DNA of 63,291 nucleotides from Sva-07 sp041685755 (GTDB taxonomy: Bacteria > Actinomycetota > Acidimicrobiia > Acidimicrobiales > Ilumatobacteraceae): the NCBI GenBank assembly GCA_041685755.1, contig JAWLFC010000006.1:1-63291 (forward strand), given 5' to 3'. Both the position numbers and the translations under genes were made by a program. The notes below the pieces were generated by a model. The model did not search any database, was not told the DNA's origin, and saw only the letters and a program-made list of their open reading frames with translations. How positions within the stretch are numbered: position 1 is the stretch's first letter; the number at the start of each line of letters is the position of its first letter. Positions 35,007 to 44,160 of the stretch are shown piece by piece.

Positions 35007-36461
35007 TCAGCGGGTGATGCTGCGATCGGCCCACCACTCGTCGAGGCGGGCGCGGACGACCTCCTCGCCGAGCAGTCCCTCGTCGAGTCGGATGTCCATC
35101 AAGAAGCGCATCGCCTCGCCGACCTCGCGGCCAGGGGACAGCCCGAGCTGTTCCATCACGGCGTTGCCGTCGAGTTCCGGTCGCAGCGCCGCCAGTTCCT
35201 CGGCGGCTTCGAGTTCGGCGATTCGATCCTCGAGTTCGTCCATCCGCCTCGACAGCCTCGCCGCCTTCTTGGCATTGCGCGTCGTGCAGTCGCTGCGCGT
35301 CAGCACGTTCAGTTCACGCAACAGCTCTCCGGCGTCGCGGACGTACCGGCGCACCGCCGCGTCCGACCATCCCATCGAATAGGTGTGGAATCGAAGGTGC
35401 AGGGCCACGAGTTCGGTGACGGCGGCGACGTCGTCGTTGGAGTACCGCAGCGCGTTCATGCGCTTGCGGGTCATGCGGGCACCGACGGCATCGTGATGGT
35501 GGAACGTGGTCCCCTTCCCCTCGAGATACCCCCGGGTCCGGGGCTTGCCGATGTCGTGGAACAGCGCCGCGAGACGGGTGATGCGGAAGTCGAACGTGTC
35601 GCGCTCGCCCGCCACGATGGCGGGATACTCGTGGGGCGGGCGGACGTTCTCGACGACGGCGATCGAGTGGGTCAACACGTCCTTGTGTCGGTGGATCGGA
35701 TCGTGCTCCAGCCGCATCGCCGGTAGCTCGGGCAGGAACTGGTCGGCCAGGCCGGTCTCGACGAGGAACCACAACCCGGCGGAGGGGTGGTCGACCACGA
35801 TCAGCTTGTCGAGTTCGTCACGGATCCGTTCCGCCGACACGATCTCGAGGCGCGGCGCCATCTCCCGAACGGCGGCGACGAGCTCGGCGGAGGGCTCCAG
35901 CTGGTAGCCGGCGATGAAACGAGCCGCCCGCAGCATCCGCAGCGGATCGTCACTGAAACTGACGTCGGGACCGAGGGGGGTGCGCAGTGTCTTCGTCGCC
36001 AGGTCGGCCGCCCCGCCGAAGGGGTCGATCAAGGTCGGCATTTCGCTGTCGGTCAATTCCAGGGCCATCGCGTTGACGGTGAAGTCGCGCCGAGACAGGT
36101 CGGCGTCGATCTCGTCGGCGAACACGACGTGGGGCTTGCGCGAGTCGTCGGTGTAGGCCTCGGCCCGAAACGTCGTGATCTCGTAGATGCGCTCGCGTCC
36201 GCCGTCGATGCGCTGGGCGCCGATCGTGCCGAACTTCTCCCCCTGGGTCCAGACGGCGTCGGCCCACCCGTCGAGGCAGCGCTTGATCTCCGGTGGGCGA
36301 GCGTCGGTCGTCAGGTCGAGGTCGAAGTCCTCGCGTCCGTCGGCGACGAACAGGTCGCGTACCGTGCCTCCGACCAGGAACACCCGGTGGCCGGCGTCAC
36401 GGAAGCGACGCGCCAGGGGCTCGAGTTCGCGCAGCACCGGCGTCAACCGTTCGGGGACCAC
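35007..36461 (-). CDS. CCA tRNA nucleotidyltransferase
   Basis: 484 residues. The polymerase-beta-like head has FLVGGTVRDLF and EDFDLDLTT with the metal Asp pair, then RRDFTVNAMAL, DPFGGAADLATKTLRTP and DPLRMLRAARF. A C-terminal HD domain carries LFHDIGKP. This is the actinobacterial PcnA-like class II CCA-adding enzyme, which completes or repairs tRNA 3' ends. The position next to the Rv3909-like gene matches mycobacterial pcnA. The GTG start has TAGCCT 6 bases upstream. Confidence 0.93.
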   Translation of the reverse strand: MVPERLTPVLRELEPLARRFRDAGHRVFLVGGTVRDLFVADGREDFDLDLTTDARPPEIKRCLDGWADAVWTQGEKFGTIGAQRIDGGRERIYEITTFRAEAYTDDSRKPHVVFADEIDADLSRRDFTVNAMALELTDSEMPTLIDPFGGAADLATKTLRTPLGPDVSFSDDPLRMLRAARFIAGYQLEPSAELVAAVREMAPRLEIVSAERIRDELDKLIVVDHPSAGLWFLVETGLADQFLPELPAMRLEHDPIHRHKDVLTHSIAVVENVRPPHEYPAIVAGERDTFDFRITRLAALFHDIGKPRTRGYLEGKGTTFHHHDAVGARMTRKRMNALRYSNDDVAAVTELVALHLRFHTYSMGWSDAAVRRYVRDAGELLRELNVLTRSDCTTRNAKKAARLSRRMDELEDRIAELEAAEELAALRPELDGNAVMEQLGLSPGREVGEAMRFLMDIRLDEGLLGEEVVRARLDEWWADRSITR

Positions 36462-36585
36462 GACCTCAGGCTAGGCCGTCGAGCTCCCACGCCGACCAGG
36501 AACGACCTGACGAGCACGCCGTGGCGTGTTCGGATCGCGCCAGCGTGCGGTCACCGCGGCCACGGCTGCGAGTACCGTCGATGCC

Positions 36586-37332
36586 GTGACGACGACCGCC
36601 GCCGAGCATCCCGTGCGGGCCCGCTTCGGCCGTTGGCCCCACGACGACGACGTCGTCCATCTCGTCCTGCTCGACCATCACATGGTCCCCACCCACGACG
36701 ACGTGCGACGCTGGATCGGGCAGGGCCGCTCGACCGGGGCGCGGGCGATCCGCACCGGCGCCCTGTTCCCGCCGTCCACACCGGCGTTCATCGATGCCGG
36801 CTTCAGCGTCATCGACACCCTGCGACTGCTCGAACTGGACCTGACGCCGGGCCGGTCATCGGGACGAGAACGGCTCCGTCGGCGCTCGTCACCGGCACCG
36901 GAGCGACTGCGTCGGCGCCAGCTCGACGAAGCGGCCGAGATCGATCGTCGCTCGTTCGCTGCTCCGTGGAGCAACGACGCCGCGGCGTTGGGCGACATCG
37001 TCGCCGCCACGCCCCGGACGCGCGCCCGGTGCATCCGCCTCGACGGCCGGATGATCGCCTTCGCCATCACCGGCCGTGCGGGCGAGACCGGGTACGTCCA
37101 GCGACTGGCGGTCGACCCGTCCGGGCGGCGACAGGGCGTGGCCTCCCTCCTGCTCGCCGATGCCATCGGCTGGATGCGCCGTCACCACGTGACCCGCGTG
37201 CTCGTCAACACCGCGATCGGCAACGAGCCCGCAACCTCGCTCTACCGGTCCTGCGGCTTCGTCGAGCGGCCCGAGCGCTTGCGCATCCTCGAACGGCCCG
37301 TCGACCCGCCGCAGCCGTGGCCGGATCGATGA
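36586..37332 (+). CDS. GNAT-family N-acetyltransferase
   Basis: 248 residues. The C-terminal half is a clear GNAT domain: YVQRLAVDPSGRRQGVASLLLADAIGWMRR, then NTAIGNEPATSLYRSCGFV. The N-terminal half (TPAFIDAGFSVIDTLRLLELDL) looks like the end of a second, degenerate GNAT repeat. Its place between pcnA and the Rv3909-like gene is where Mycobacterium has mutT4. TACCGT lies 7 bases before the GTG. The stop overlaps the next start (ATGA). Confidence 0.83.
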   Translation: MTTTAAEHPVRARFGRWPHDDDVVHLVLLDHHMVPTHDDVRRWIGQGRSTGARAIRTGALFPPSTPAFIDAGFSVIDTLRLLELDLTPGRSSGRERLRRRSSPAPERLRRRQLDEAAEIDRRSFAAPWSNDAAALGDIVAATPRTRARCIRLDGRMIAFAITGRAGETGYVQRLAVDPSGRRQGVASLLLADAIGWMRRHHVTRVLVNTAIGNEPATSLYRSCGFVERPERLRILERPVDPPQPWPDR

Positions 37333-39497
37333 CCCGCCTGCGCCGACTGGGCGGTGCCGTGGCGCTGCTCGGTGCCGTCATGACGACGACGGTCGCCTCG
37401 GGGGCGGGCGCGCAGCCGAGCGAACCCCGGCTCCACCTCGTCGGCCAACAGCTCGCGGTCGAACCCGACGGTGCGTTCCGCCTCGAGTACCGCCTCACCG
37501 GGATCGACGCCGACGAACTCGAACTGCTCCCACCGCCCGAACCCGCACCACCGCCCCCGGTGCCCGCCACCACCGTGCCCGACGGGTCCGAGCCGCCGCC
37601 TCCCTCACCCCCGGCCCCCGAACCGCCTCCACCGGTACAGCTCACGATCGAGGTGACCAACTACGACCCCCTCGACGACCCCGACGACGTCGACGACCTC
37701 GTCGGCAGCGACGTCGACCCGGGCGCGTTCACCGGGGTGGTCGACGGTGTCGCCATCGACGACGTCCGCGAACTCGCGACCGTGGCCGACGACGGCACGA
37801 TCGAGTTCAGCCTCGAGATCGGCACCGACGTGGTCGACAGCGTGCGTGAGCGCCTCAAGCTCGAGCGTCCCGGGCTGCATCCGCTGCGCATCCAACTGCT
37901 GCGAGGCGATCCCGACGACGACGACGTCGTCGCCACGGCGGGCACCGTGATCCAACGCCTGCCCGGCCCGAACGACGACACGCCGCCCCCGATCGACCTC
38001 GCCGTCGTCGTGGTCGTCCCGGCGCCACCACCCGGTGCCGACGCCGCCGATCGAGCCGATGCGCGACGAGCGCTCGACGACGCCATCGACCTGGCCGACT
38101 CCCTCGATGCACCCGTCACCCTCGAGGTGCCTCCGACGCTCGTCGCCGACGTCGCCGCCACGCCGGCCCGCGCCGAGGCGCTCGCCGACGCCCTCCGCAA
38201 CGACGAACTCGTCGCACTGCCGCTGCTGCCGCTCGACGTGTCGGCGGCGGTCGGGGCCGGACGCGGCGAGGCGTTCACGCGTCTGGTCACCGCCGGCGAG
38301 GACGTGATGACGACCGCCGTGCCGACGACGCCCTCGGTGCGCACGGTCTGGATCACCACCGACGCGCTGAGCAGCGACGGCGCCCAGCACCTGCGCGATC
38401 TCGGCGTCCGGTTCGTGGTCGTTCCCGCCGCGCTCTACGCCGACACGGTCGACGCGAACCTGCCCGAGACGGATCTCTTCGTCGACGCCGCCCTCCCCGA
38501 CGACGGCATCCTGCCGCTGCTCGTCGTCGATCCGCTCGCCGAGCAGCTGTCCACCGACATCGCCGACGCGATCCTCGAGTCGTCGACACCGACGGAGTGG
38601 TCGGTGGCGACCGCGGCTCGGTTGCTGATCGCTCGTGACCGCGTCGACGCCGTCGGCCGGCCCGCGGCCCGGCGCAGCGTCGTGCTCGCGACACCCGATC
38701 TGCTCGCCCCCGACGCCCGGTTGCTCGGCGCTCTCGACCAGCTGACGACGACCACGCCGTCGCTGCAGTTCACCCGGGCCTCGTCCCTCATCGGGCTCAC
38801 CGACACCCAGCGCGGCGCGGTGACCCTCCCCGACGTCGCCGGGCCATCGTTGATCGAACGTGTCGCACTCCTCGACGCGACCGCGCTCTCGCTGGCGAGC
38901 GCAGCATCGATGCTGCCCCCGGACGATCCCCGACCCGAGGAGTGGAACGCGGAACTCGACGACCTGATCTCGACCGGGTACAGCGACGACGACGTCCAGG
39001 CGGCGACCGCCGAGTTGCTCGCCGAGGCCGGCGCCATCCGTGACGCCGTGGTGCTGCCGGAACCGTTCACCTTCACCCTGACCGGCCGCAGCGGCACGAT
39101 CGAGCTGCGACTCGGCAACACGAGCCCCGACCCGCTGATCGTCGACGTGGCACTCGAGTCGACCAAGGTCGTGTTCCCGGACGGCAACCAGCAGGTGACC
39201 CTCCGCCCGCTCGACCAGACGAGCGTCGTCGTGCCGGTCGAGGCCCGCTCGAACGGGACCTCGGCGATCGTGCTGACGGTCTCGACACCCGCCGGCGAAC
39301 CGATCGACCAGCCGGTCACGCTGACGTCGCGGGTCACCGGGTTCACCGGGCTCGGGCAGGTGCTGACCGGTGGGCTGATCCTCGTGCTGGCCAGCTGGTG
39401 GTTCACCCACTGGCGGGCGAAGCGGCGCGAGGAGGCCATCGACAACGGCCGAGACCGCCATCCCACGAACCGCAAAGTAGGCTCCGATGCCCTGTGA
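37329..39497 (+). CDS. Secreted/membrane protein, DUF6049 (Rv3909-like)
   Basis: 722 residues: signal peptide (about 1-28, GAVALLGAVMTTTVASGAGA), a proline-rich region near 75-100, an extracytoplasmic body, and one C-terminal helix (VLTGGLILVLASWWF) followed by a basic tail. It corresponds by position and architecture to Rv3909 of Mycobacterium, usually followed by MurJ. Role unknown; the context suggests envelope synthesis. The start overlaps the acetyltransferase stop by 4 bases and the stop overlaps the DegV start. Confidence 0.8.
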   Translation: MTRLRRLGGAVALLGAVMTTTVASGAGAQPSEPRLHLVGQQLAVEPDGAFRLEYRLTGIDADELELLPPPEPAPPPPVPATTVPDGSEPPPPSPPAPEPPPPVQLTIEVTNYDPLDDPDDVDDLVGSDVDPGAFTGVVDGVAIDDVRELATVADDGTIEFSLEIGTDVVDSVRERLKLERPGLHPLRIQLLRGDPDDDDVVATAGTVIQRLPGPNDDTPPPIDLAVVVVVPAPPPGADAADRADARRALDDAIDLADSLDAPVTLEVPPTLVADVAATPARAEALADALRNDELVALPLLPLDVSAAVGAGRGEAFTRLVTAGEDVMTTAVPTTPSVRTVWITTDALSSDGAQHLRDLGVRFVVVPAALYADTVDANLPETDLFVDAALPDDGILPLLVVDPLAEQLSTDIADAILESSTPTEWSVATAARLLIARDRVDAVGRPAARRSVVLATPDLLAPDARLLGALDQLTTTTPSLQFTRASSLIGLTDTQRGAVTLPDVAGPSLIERVALLDATALSLASAASMLPPDDPRPEEWNAELDDLISTGYSDDDVQAATAELLAEAGAIRDAVVLPEPFTFTLTGRSGTIELRLGNTSPDPLIVDVALESTKVVFPDGNQQVTLRPLDQTSVVVPVEARSNGTSAIVLTVSTPAGEPIDQPVTLTSRVTGFTGLGQVLTGGLILVLASWWFTHWRAKRREEAIDNGRDRHPTNRKVGSDAL

Positions 39498-40411
39498 ACG
39501 ACAGCGACATGAGTGACAGCGACCGGCCCGACGATCCCGCCCGAACCGGTGCCCCGACCGGCGTGGTGATCGTCACCGACAGCGCCTGCGACCTGCCGGC
39601 CGACGTCGCCGACGAACTGGGCATCGTCATCGTCCCCCTGACGATCCGCTTCGGCGACGAGGAGTTCGTCGACCGCAGCGAGCTGACCACCGCGGAGTTC
39701 TGGAGCCGCTGCGTCAACTCCGCCACTCTGCCCGAGACCGCGGCACCGGCGCCGGGCCAGTTCGAGCAGGCCTACCGCGACGCCGCCGCGGGCGGTGCAG
39801 CGAGCGTGCTCGTGGTCTCGCTGTCGGCGGCACTCTCGGCGACGATGCAGTCGGCGCAACTCGCCGCCCGTGCCATCGCCGACGACGACTCGGTCGACCT
39901 CGACGTCAGAGTGATCGACAGCCGCACCATCACGCTCGGGCTCGGCACGATCGCCCTGGCATGTGCCCGTGCGGCTCGGGAGGGTGCCACGATCGACGAG
40001 GTCGAAGCACTCGCCGTCGATCTCGTCGACCGTACACGTGTGTTCGGAGCGCTCGACACCCTCGACAACCTCAAGAAGGGCGGCCGTATCGGCAACGCCA
40101 AGGCACTCTTGGCCACGGCGCTGTCGATCAAGCCGATCATCGAGGTGACCGGCGGCGTCGTCGAACAGGCCGGCAAACAGCGGACTCGCTCCAAGGCGCT
40201 GTCGTACCTCGTCGACAAGGTGACCAGCTACGAAGGCGGGCTCGAGAACCTCGCCGTGCTCCACGCCGACTGCAGCGACGTCGACCTGTTCGTCGAGATG
40301 CTCGCTCCGCACTACCCCGGCGAGATCGTGGTCGGCGAGATCGGTCCGGTGATCGGCACCCACGGTGGACGCGGCACGATCGGGGTCGCATTCCAGGTGT
40401 CGCCGAGCTGA
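39494..40411 (+). CDS. DegV-family fatty-acid-binding protein
   Basis: 305 residues from the GTG that overlaps the previous stop (GTGA); an ATG at 39509 would remove 5. The DegV fold shows VIVTDSACDLPADVADELGI, VPLTIRFGDEEFVDR, SLSAALSATMQSA, VIDSRTITLGLG, and LDNLKKGGRIGNAKALLATALSIKPII. DegV/FakB proteins bind fatty acids for phosphorylation by FakA. No FakA is present in this window. It sits where murJ usually follows the Rv3909-like gene. Confidence 0.88.
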   Translation: MNDSDMSDSDRPDDPARTGAPTGVVIVTDSACDLPADVADELGIVIVPLTIRFGDEEFVDRSELTTAEFWSRCVNSATLPETAAPAPGQFEQAYRDAAAGGAASVLVVSLSAALSATMQSAQLAARAIADDDSVDLDVRVIDSRTITLGLGTIALACARAAREGATIDEVEALAVDLVDRTRVFGALDTLDNLKKGGRIGNAKALLATALSIKPIIEVTGGVVEQAGKQRTRSKALSYLVDKVTSYEGGLENLAVLHADCSDVDLFVEMLAPHYPGEIVVGEIGPVIGTHGGRGTIGVAFQVSPS

Positions 40412-40466
40412 CGCCGAGCGATTGACCCCGCCGCGTCCGACAGCGCTACTAGCGTTCGCTCCCGTC

Positions 40467-42236
40467 ATGTCCGCTGCGGCTCCACCTCCGACCGTCATCG
40501 CGCACCGCTACGAGCTCAAGCGGATGCTCGCGCAGGGCGGCATGGCCGAGGTGTGGCTCGCTCACGACCTGACCCTCGATCGCAAGGTCGCCGTCAAGTG
40601 GTTGAAGCCCTCGCTGGCGACCGATGAGGTGGTCGCCGAGCGGTTCCGGCGCGAAGCCATCGCGGCTGCCAGCCTGAACCATCCGAACATCGTCGCCGTC
40701 CACGACGTGTTCGAGCAGGACGGCCGTCAAGCCGTCGTCATGCAGTTGGTCGAGGGCAAGAGCCTCCGCCAGGTGCTCGACACCCAGAAACGGCTGAGCC
40801 CCGAGCTGACCTGCCACATCGGGACCTGCGTCGCTGCCGCCCTCGACCACGCCCACGCCGCCGGCTTCGTGCACCGTGACGTCAAGCCGGGCAACATCAT
40901 GATGACCTCCGACGGTCGTGTGCTGTTGACCGACTTCGGCATCGCCAAGGGTCTGCAGTCCGCCGAGGCGGATCTGACCAGCGACAACATCATGATGGGA
41001 ACCGCCAAGTACCTGTCTCCGGAGCAGGTGCGCGGCAAGAAGCTCGACGGACGCGCCGACCTCTACTCGCTCGGCCTCGTGCTCTACGAGTGCCTCGCCG
41101 GTCGCGTCCCGTTCCTCGGCGAGACCGACGCCGACACCGCGCTGGCCCGCCTGCAGCGTGACCCCACCGATCTGTCCCGCCTGCGGGCGACGTTGCCGAC
41201 GAAGCTCGTCGTCGTCATCCACCAGCTGCTCGCCCGCAACCCGGCGCAGCGACCCGCGTCCGGTTCGGTGCTCGTCTCCACGCTGCGCGAGGCCGCCAAG
41301 GAAGGCCCCCCGCCGATCGACCCGACTCCGTACGGACCCGAGGCCACGCCGTCGGGTGCCCGGCGGCTGCGTCGCGCACCGTCCGACGTGGCCGGCCAGG
41401 CGTCCGATCGCGTGCGGACCCCGGCGAGCCACGCCGGGCCGGCGAGAGTGGCGCCGATCCCCGGCGAGGTCGGCCACTCGGGAACCCCTCCGATCGCCGC
41501 GACGTCCGGGCCGACCGCCTTCGACCAGTTGCCCGCTCACCGCGATCTCACCCCGCCCGCTGATGACCTGCCCCGCGGCAAGCCCGCCCGCGGTCTGACC
41601 CAGGAGTGGAAACCGGCATTCGCCGTGGTCGCGGCGCTCGTGGTCGCAGCCGTCGGAGTCGGCGCGTTGGTCTGGGCCAACCTCGAGTTCGGCGGCGGTG
41701 AGCCGGTGGCGTCGACGCCGGTTGCCGTCGCCGTCGACGGCACCGCCGGGGTCGACGAACCCGCTCCCGTCGCCGTCGGCTCGACCATCGCCACGCTCAC
41801 CGCTTACGACCCCGACGGAGACGGCGTCGAGAACGACGCAGATGCCGTTCTCGCCACCGCCGACGGCGACCCCGAGACGGCGTGGCGAACCGTCTGCTAC
41901 TCCGACCGTTTCCTCGGCGGCAAACGCGGTGTCGGTCTCGTCGTCACGTTCGACGCGCCGCTGCAACGAGCGATCGACGTCGACGTCCTGAGCGCTCCCT
42001 ACCAGGTGACCTTCTACGCGACCGACGCCGACACGATCCCGGCCACCATCGACGACTGGGGCAGCGAACTCGGCCCCATCCAGTTCGCCGACGAGGCAGG
42101 CACCGTCACGTCGCCCGTACCGTCGACCCCGATCCGTCACATGTTCGTGGCCCTGCGCGAACTCGGCGACGACGCCGGCTGTACCGACGACAACCCCTAC
42201 CGGGGTCGCCTCGGCGAGATCGCCATCGCCGACTGA
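40467..42236 (+). CDS. Transmembrane Ser/Thr protein kinase with MviN-like ectodomain
   Basis: 589 residues. The kinase domain (14-280) is complete: glycine loop LAQGGMAEVW, K44, E63, HRD (136-138) with KPGN, DFG (156-158) and GTAKYLSPEQ. A flexible linker, a membrane helix (about 383-405) and an external domain (430-589) follow. The external domain, with DGDPETAWRTVCYSDRF, GVGLVVTFDAP and a final RLGEIAIAD, resembles the discoidin-like C-terminal domain of mycobacterial MviN/MurJ (Rv3910). No PASTA repeats. It occupies the chromosomal slot of that protein, before sigM. Confidence 0.9.
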   Translation: MSAAAPPPTVIAHRYELKRMLAQGGMAEVWLAHDLTLDRKVAVKWLKPSLATDEVVAERFRREAIAAASLNHPNIVAVHDVFEQDGRQAVVMQLVEGKSLRQVLDTQKRLSPELTCHIGTCVAAALDHAHAAGFVHRDVKPGNIMMTSDGRVLLTDFGIAKGLQSAEADLTSDNIMMGTAKYLSPEQVRGKKLDGRADLYSLGLVLYECLAGRVPFLGETDADTALARLQRDPTDLSRLRATLPTKLVVVIHQLLARNPAQRPASGSVLVSTLREAAKEGPPPIDPTPYGPEATPSGARRLRRAPSDVAGQASDRVRTPASHAGPARVAPIPGEVGHSGTPPIAATSGPTAFDQLPAHRDLTPPADDLPRGKPARGLTQEWKPAFAVVAALVVAAVGVGALVWANLEFGGGEPVASTPVAVAVDGTAGVDEPAPVAVGSTIATLTAYDPDGDGVENDADAVLATADGDPETAWRTVCYSDRFLGGKRGVGLVVTFDAPLQRAIDVDVLSAPYQVTFYATDADTIPATIDDWGSELGPIQFADEAGTVTSPVPSTPIRHMFVALRELGDDAGCTDDNPYRGRLGEIAIAD

Positions 42237-42245
42237 GCCAGTCGT

Positions 42246-42251
42246 TACGCT
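42246..42251 (+). promoter_or_regulatory. -10 box TACGCT for the ECF sigma gene
   Basis: TACGCT lies 10 bases after the kinase stop and 7 bases before the ATC at 42259, the same spacing seen at many leaderless starts in this window. Confidence 0.5.
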
Positions 42252-42258
42252 CCGGATC

Positions 42259-42891
42259 ATCGCCAGCCACCTCGACGACGCTGCTCTTGTCGCCGCCGCC
42301 CAGCGCGGCGACCGCAACGCGCTCGACCAGTTGCTGAGACGGCACTACGACCGCATCCATGCCGTGTGTCGGCGTATCGCCGGGAGCAGCCGTGACGCCG
42401 ACGACGCCTGCCAGGAGGCGCTGATCAAGATCGTCCGGAACCTGCCGCGCTTCGACGGGAAGTCGTCGTTCGCCACCTGGGCGTACCGCATCGCCACCAA
42501 TGCATCGCTCGACGAACTCCGCAAGCGCAACCGGGCACCGAGACCGGTGCTCGACGACGACGGCGACCACCCACGCGAACGCCCCGACGAGCGCGCCCAC
42601 CGGCCGATGGACCAGCTCGGCGACCGTCTGGTGCTCGATGCAGCCCTCGCCGATCTCCCCGACGATCTCCGCGCCGCGGTCGTACTGCGTGACGTCGCCC
42701 ACCTCGACTACGCCGAGATCGCCGAGGTACTCGACGTCCCCGTGGGCACGGTGAAGTCACGGATCTCGCGCGGGCGCCGTGCACTTGCCGAGCGGCTCCG
42801 CATCGACCTCGACGTGCCGTTGTCGCCCGGGGTTTCTCCCGATCCCGGGAACCGGACCCACTCCGACGAGCGTCCAACCGATTCGACATGA
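42259..42891 (+). CDS. ECF sigma factor (SigM-like), probable ATC start
   Basis: 210 residues from ATC. Region 2 runs through QRGDRNALDQLLRRHYDRIH, DADDACQEALIKIVRNLPRF and FATWAYRIATNASLDELRKR; region 4 is LPDDLRAAVVLRDVAHLDYAEIAEVLDVPVGTVKSRISRGR. The first ATG/GTG/TTG in frame is the TTG at 42331, which would cut off the start of region 2. The gene replaces sigM in the mycobacterial order. It is followed by an overlapping anti-sigma gene (ATGA). It likely directs envelope-stress transcription. Confidence 0.86.
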   Translation: MASHLDDAALVAAAQRGDRNALDQLLRRHYDRIHAVCRRIAGSSRDADDACQEALIKIVRNLPRFDGKSSFATWAYRIATNASLDELRKRNRAPRPVLDDDGDHPRERPDERAHRPMDQLGDRLVLDAALADLPDDLRAAVVLRDVAHLDYAEIAEVLDVPVGTVKSRISRGRRALAERLRIDLDVPLSPGVSPDPGNRTHSDERPTDST

Positions 42892-43778
42892 ACGACGACG
42901 ACCTGACCCTCCTCGCGAGCGCGTACCTCGACGGCGACGTCGACGAGGTCGAACGCGCCCGGGTCGAGGCCGACGCCGACCTGCTCGCCGAAGTGGAACG
43001 GTTGCGTCACGTCCGGCTGCTGCTGGGTGACACCGAACCCTCGTCGATCTCGACCCGCGAACGACTGTTGGCCACGGCGCTCGATACGTGGGATCGCCTC
43101 CCGGCGTCCGAGCGCTCGCGGGACACCACCCCGAGCGGGTTGGTGCGAGATCCCGCGATCGCCGCAGCAGCGACGATCTCGGCCCCGCCGTCGCTCGGCG
43201 ATCGACGACGCGTCACGTCCAACCGTCGCATCCTGGCCGCAGCAGCGGCGCTCACGGTCGTACTCGGGGGCGGCATCGCCGCCCAGGTGAACGTCGGCGG
43301 TGGTGACGACGACTCGGCCACGACGGCCGACGCACCCCCCGAGCCCGGCGTGGCCGACGACGCCGACGAGAGCGCTGACGCAGCGTTGTCGCAGGCCCCG
43401 ACGGCCGGTGACGACGCCGCAGAGGCGTCGACCGAGCTCGACACCGGCATCAACGACCCGGCACCTCCCGGTGAGATCGCCTTCGAACGCCTCTCGACCC
43501 CCGATGACCTGGCGATCTTCGCGATCGACGCCATCGGTGCCCCCCGCGCACCCGACGTCCCGGCGGCGACGAGTGCTCCCGTCGACGATCTCCTCTCCCC
43601 GACCGAAGAGGCGATCCTCGAGTCCGAGCTCCCGCTGTGTCTCGGCGCCGACTACATCGTCGGACCGGCCCTGTACCGCGACATCGAGGTCGTGGTGGCC
43701 GTCGACGAGGGCCGCGACCTGGTGCTCGCGTACCAGCCGGAGTCGTGCGCCGAAGTCGCTCGTGCCCGGCTTCCATGA
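42888..43778 (+). CDS. Putative transmembrane anti-sigma factor
   Basis: 296 residues. The cytoplasmic N-terminus (LLASAYLDGDVDEVERARVEADADL) resembles the helical sigma-binding region of anti-sigma factors but has no HxxxCxxC zinc motif. One membrane helix (ILAAAAALTVVLGGGIAA, about 106-124) is followed by an acidic low-complexity stretch and an external domain with CLGADYIVGPALYRDIEVVVAV. The overlap with the sigma gene by 4 bases supports the pairing; the assignment is from context. Confidence 0.75.
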   Translation: MNDDDLTLLASAYLDGDVDEVERARVEADADLLAEVERLRHVRLLLGDTEPSSISTRERLLATALDTWDRLPASERSRDTTPSGLVRDPAIAAAATISAPPSLGDRRRVTSNRRILAAAAALTVVLGGGIAAQVNVGGGDDDSATTADAPPEPGVADDADESADAALSQAPTAGDDAAEASTELDTGINDPAPPGEIAFERLSTPDDLAIFAIDAIGAPRAPDVPAATSAPVDDLLSPTEEAILESELPLCLGADYIVGPALYRDIEVVVAVDEGRDLVLAYQPESCAEVARARLP

Positions 43779-43799
43779 GCGCCAGCTAGCCTCGCCGAC

Positions 43800-44126
43800 A
43801 TGCCGGCCAACCCACTCACCGACCCGAATTGGGCCACCGAGACCACCGACACCATCGTCAGCCTCATCGACAACGTGCGGTCGAAGACCACCCAGAACGT
43901 CGTGTACGCGGCCCGCGCCGTCGTGTTCGGGCTGATCGCCGTGCTCGTCGGAGCGTTCGCGTTCGGCCTGTTCCTGGTCCTGTTGACCCGCGGCATCCAG
44001 GCCCTGCTCGAACTCGCCACCACCTGGGAACGTGCGGTCTACCTGAGCTATCTCATCGTCGGAACGTTGTTCTGTCTCGCGAGCATCGTGCTGTTCAAGA
44101 AGCGCAACGCCGCGTCGTCCTCCTGA
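43800..44126 (+). CDS. Small two-helix membrane protein
   Basis: 108 residues with helices near 41-64 (VFGLIAVLVGAFAFGLFLVLL) and 78-100 (VYLSYLIVGTLFCLASIVLF), a short polar N-terminus and a basic/serine tail. No family recognised. TAGCCT (43787-43792) lies 7 bases before the ATG. It probably starts the trxB transcript, 34 bases upstream of trxB. Confidence 0.8.
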   Translation: MPANPLTDPNWATETTDTIVSLIDNVRSKTTQNVVYAARAVVFGLIAVLVGAFAFGLFLVLLTRGIQALLELATTWERAVYLSYLIVGTLFCLASIVLFKKRNAASSS

Positions 44127-44160
44127 CCTCCCCACACCTCAGCTGCTACGAGGAGTCTCC

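Noticed and set aside
42331..42891. Sigma factor starting at TTG 42331
   Set aside because: It removes the beginning of region 2 and has neither a -10 box nor a ribosome-binding site at the expected distance.
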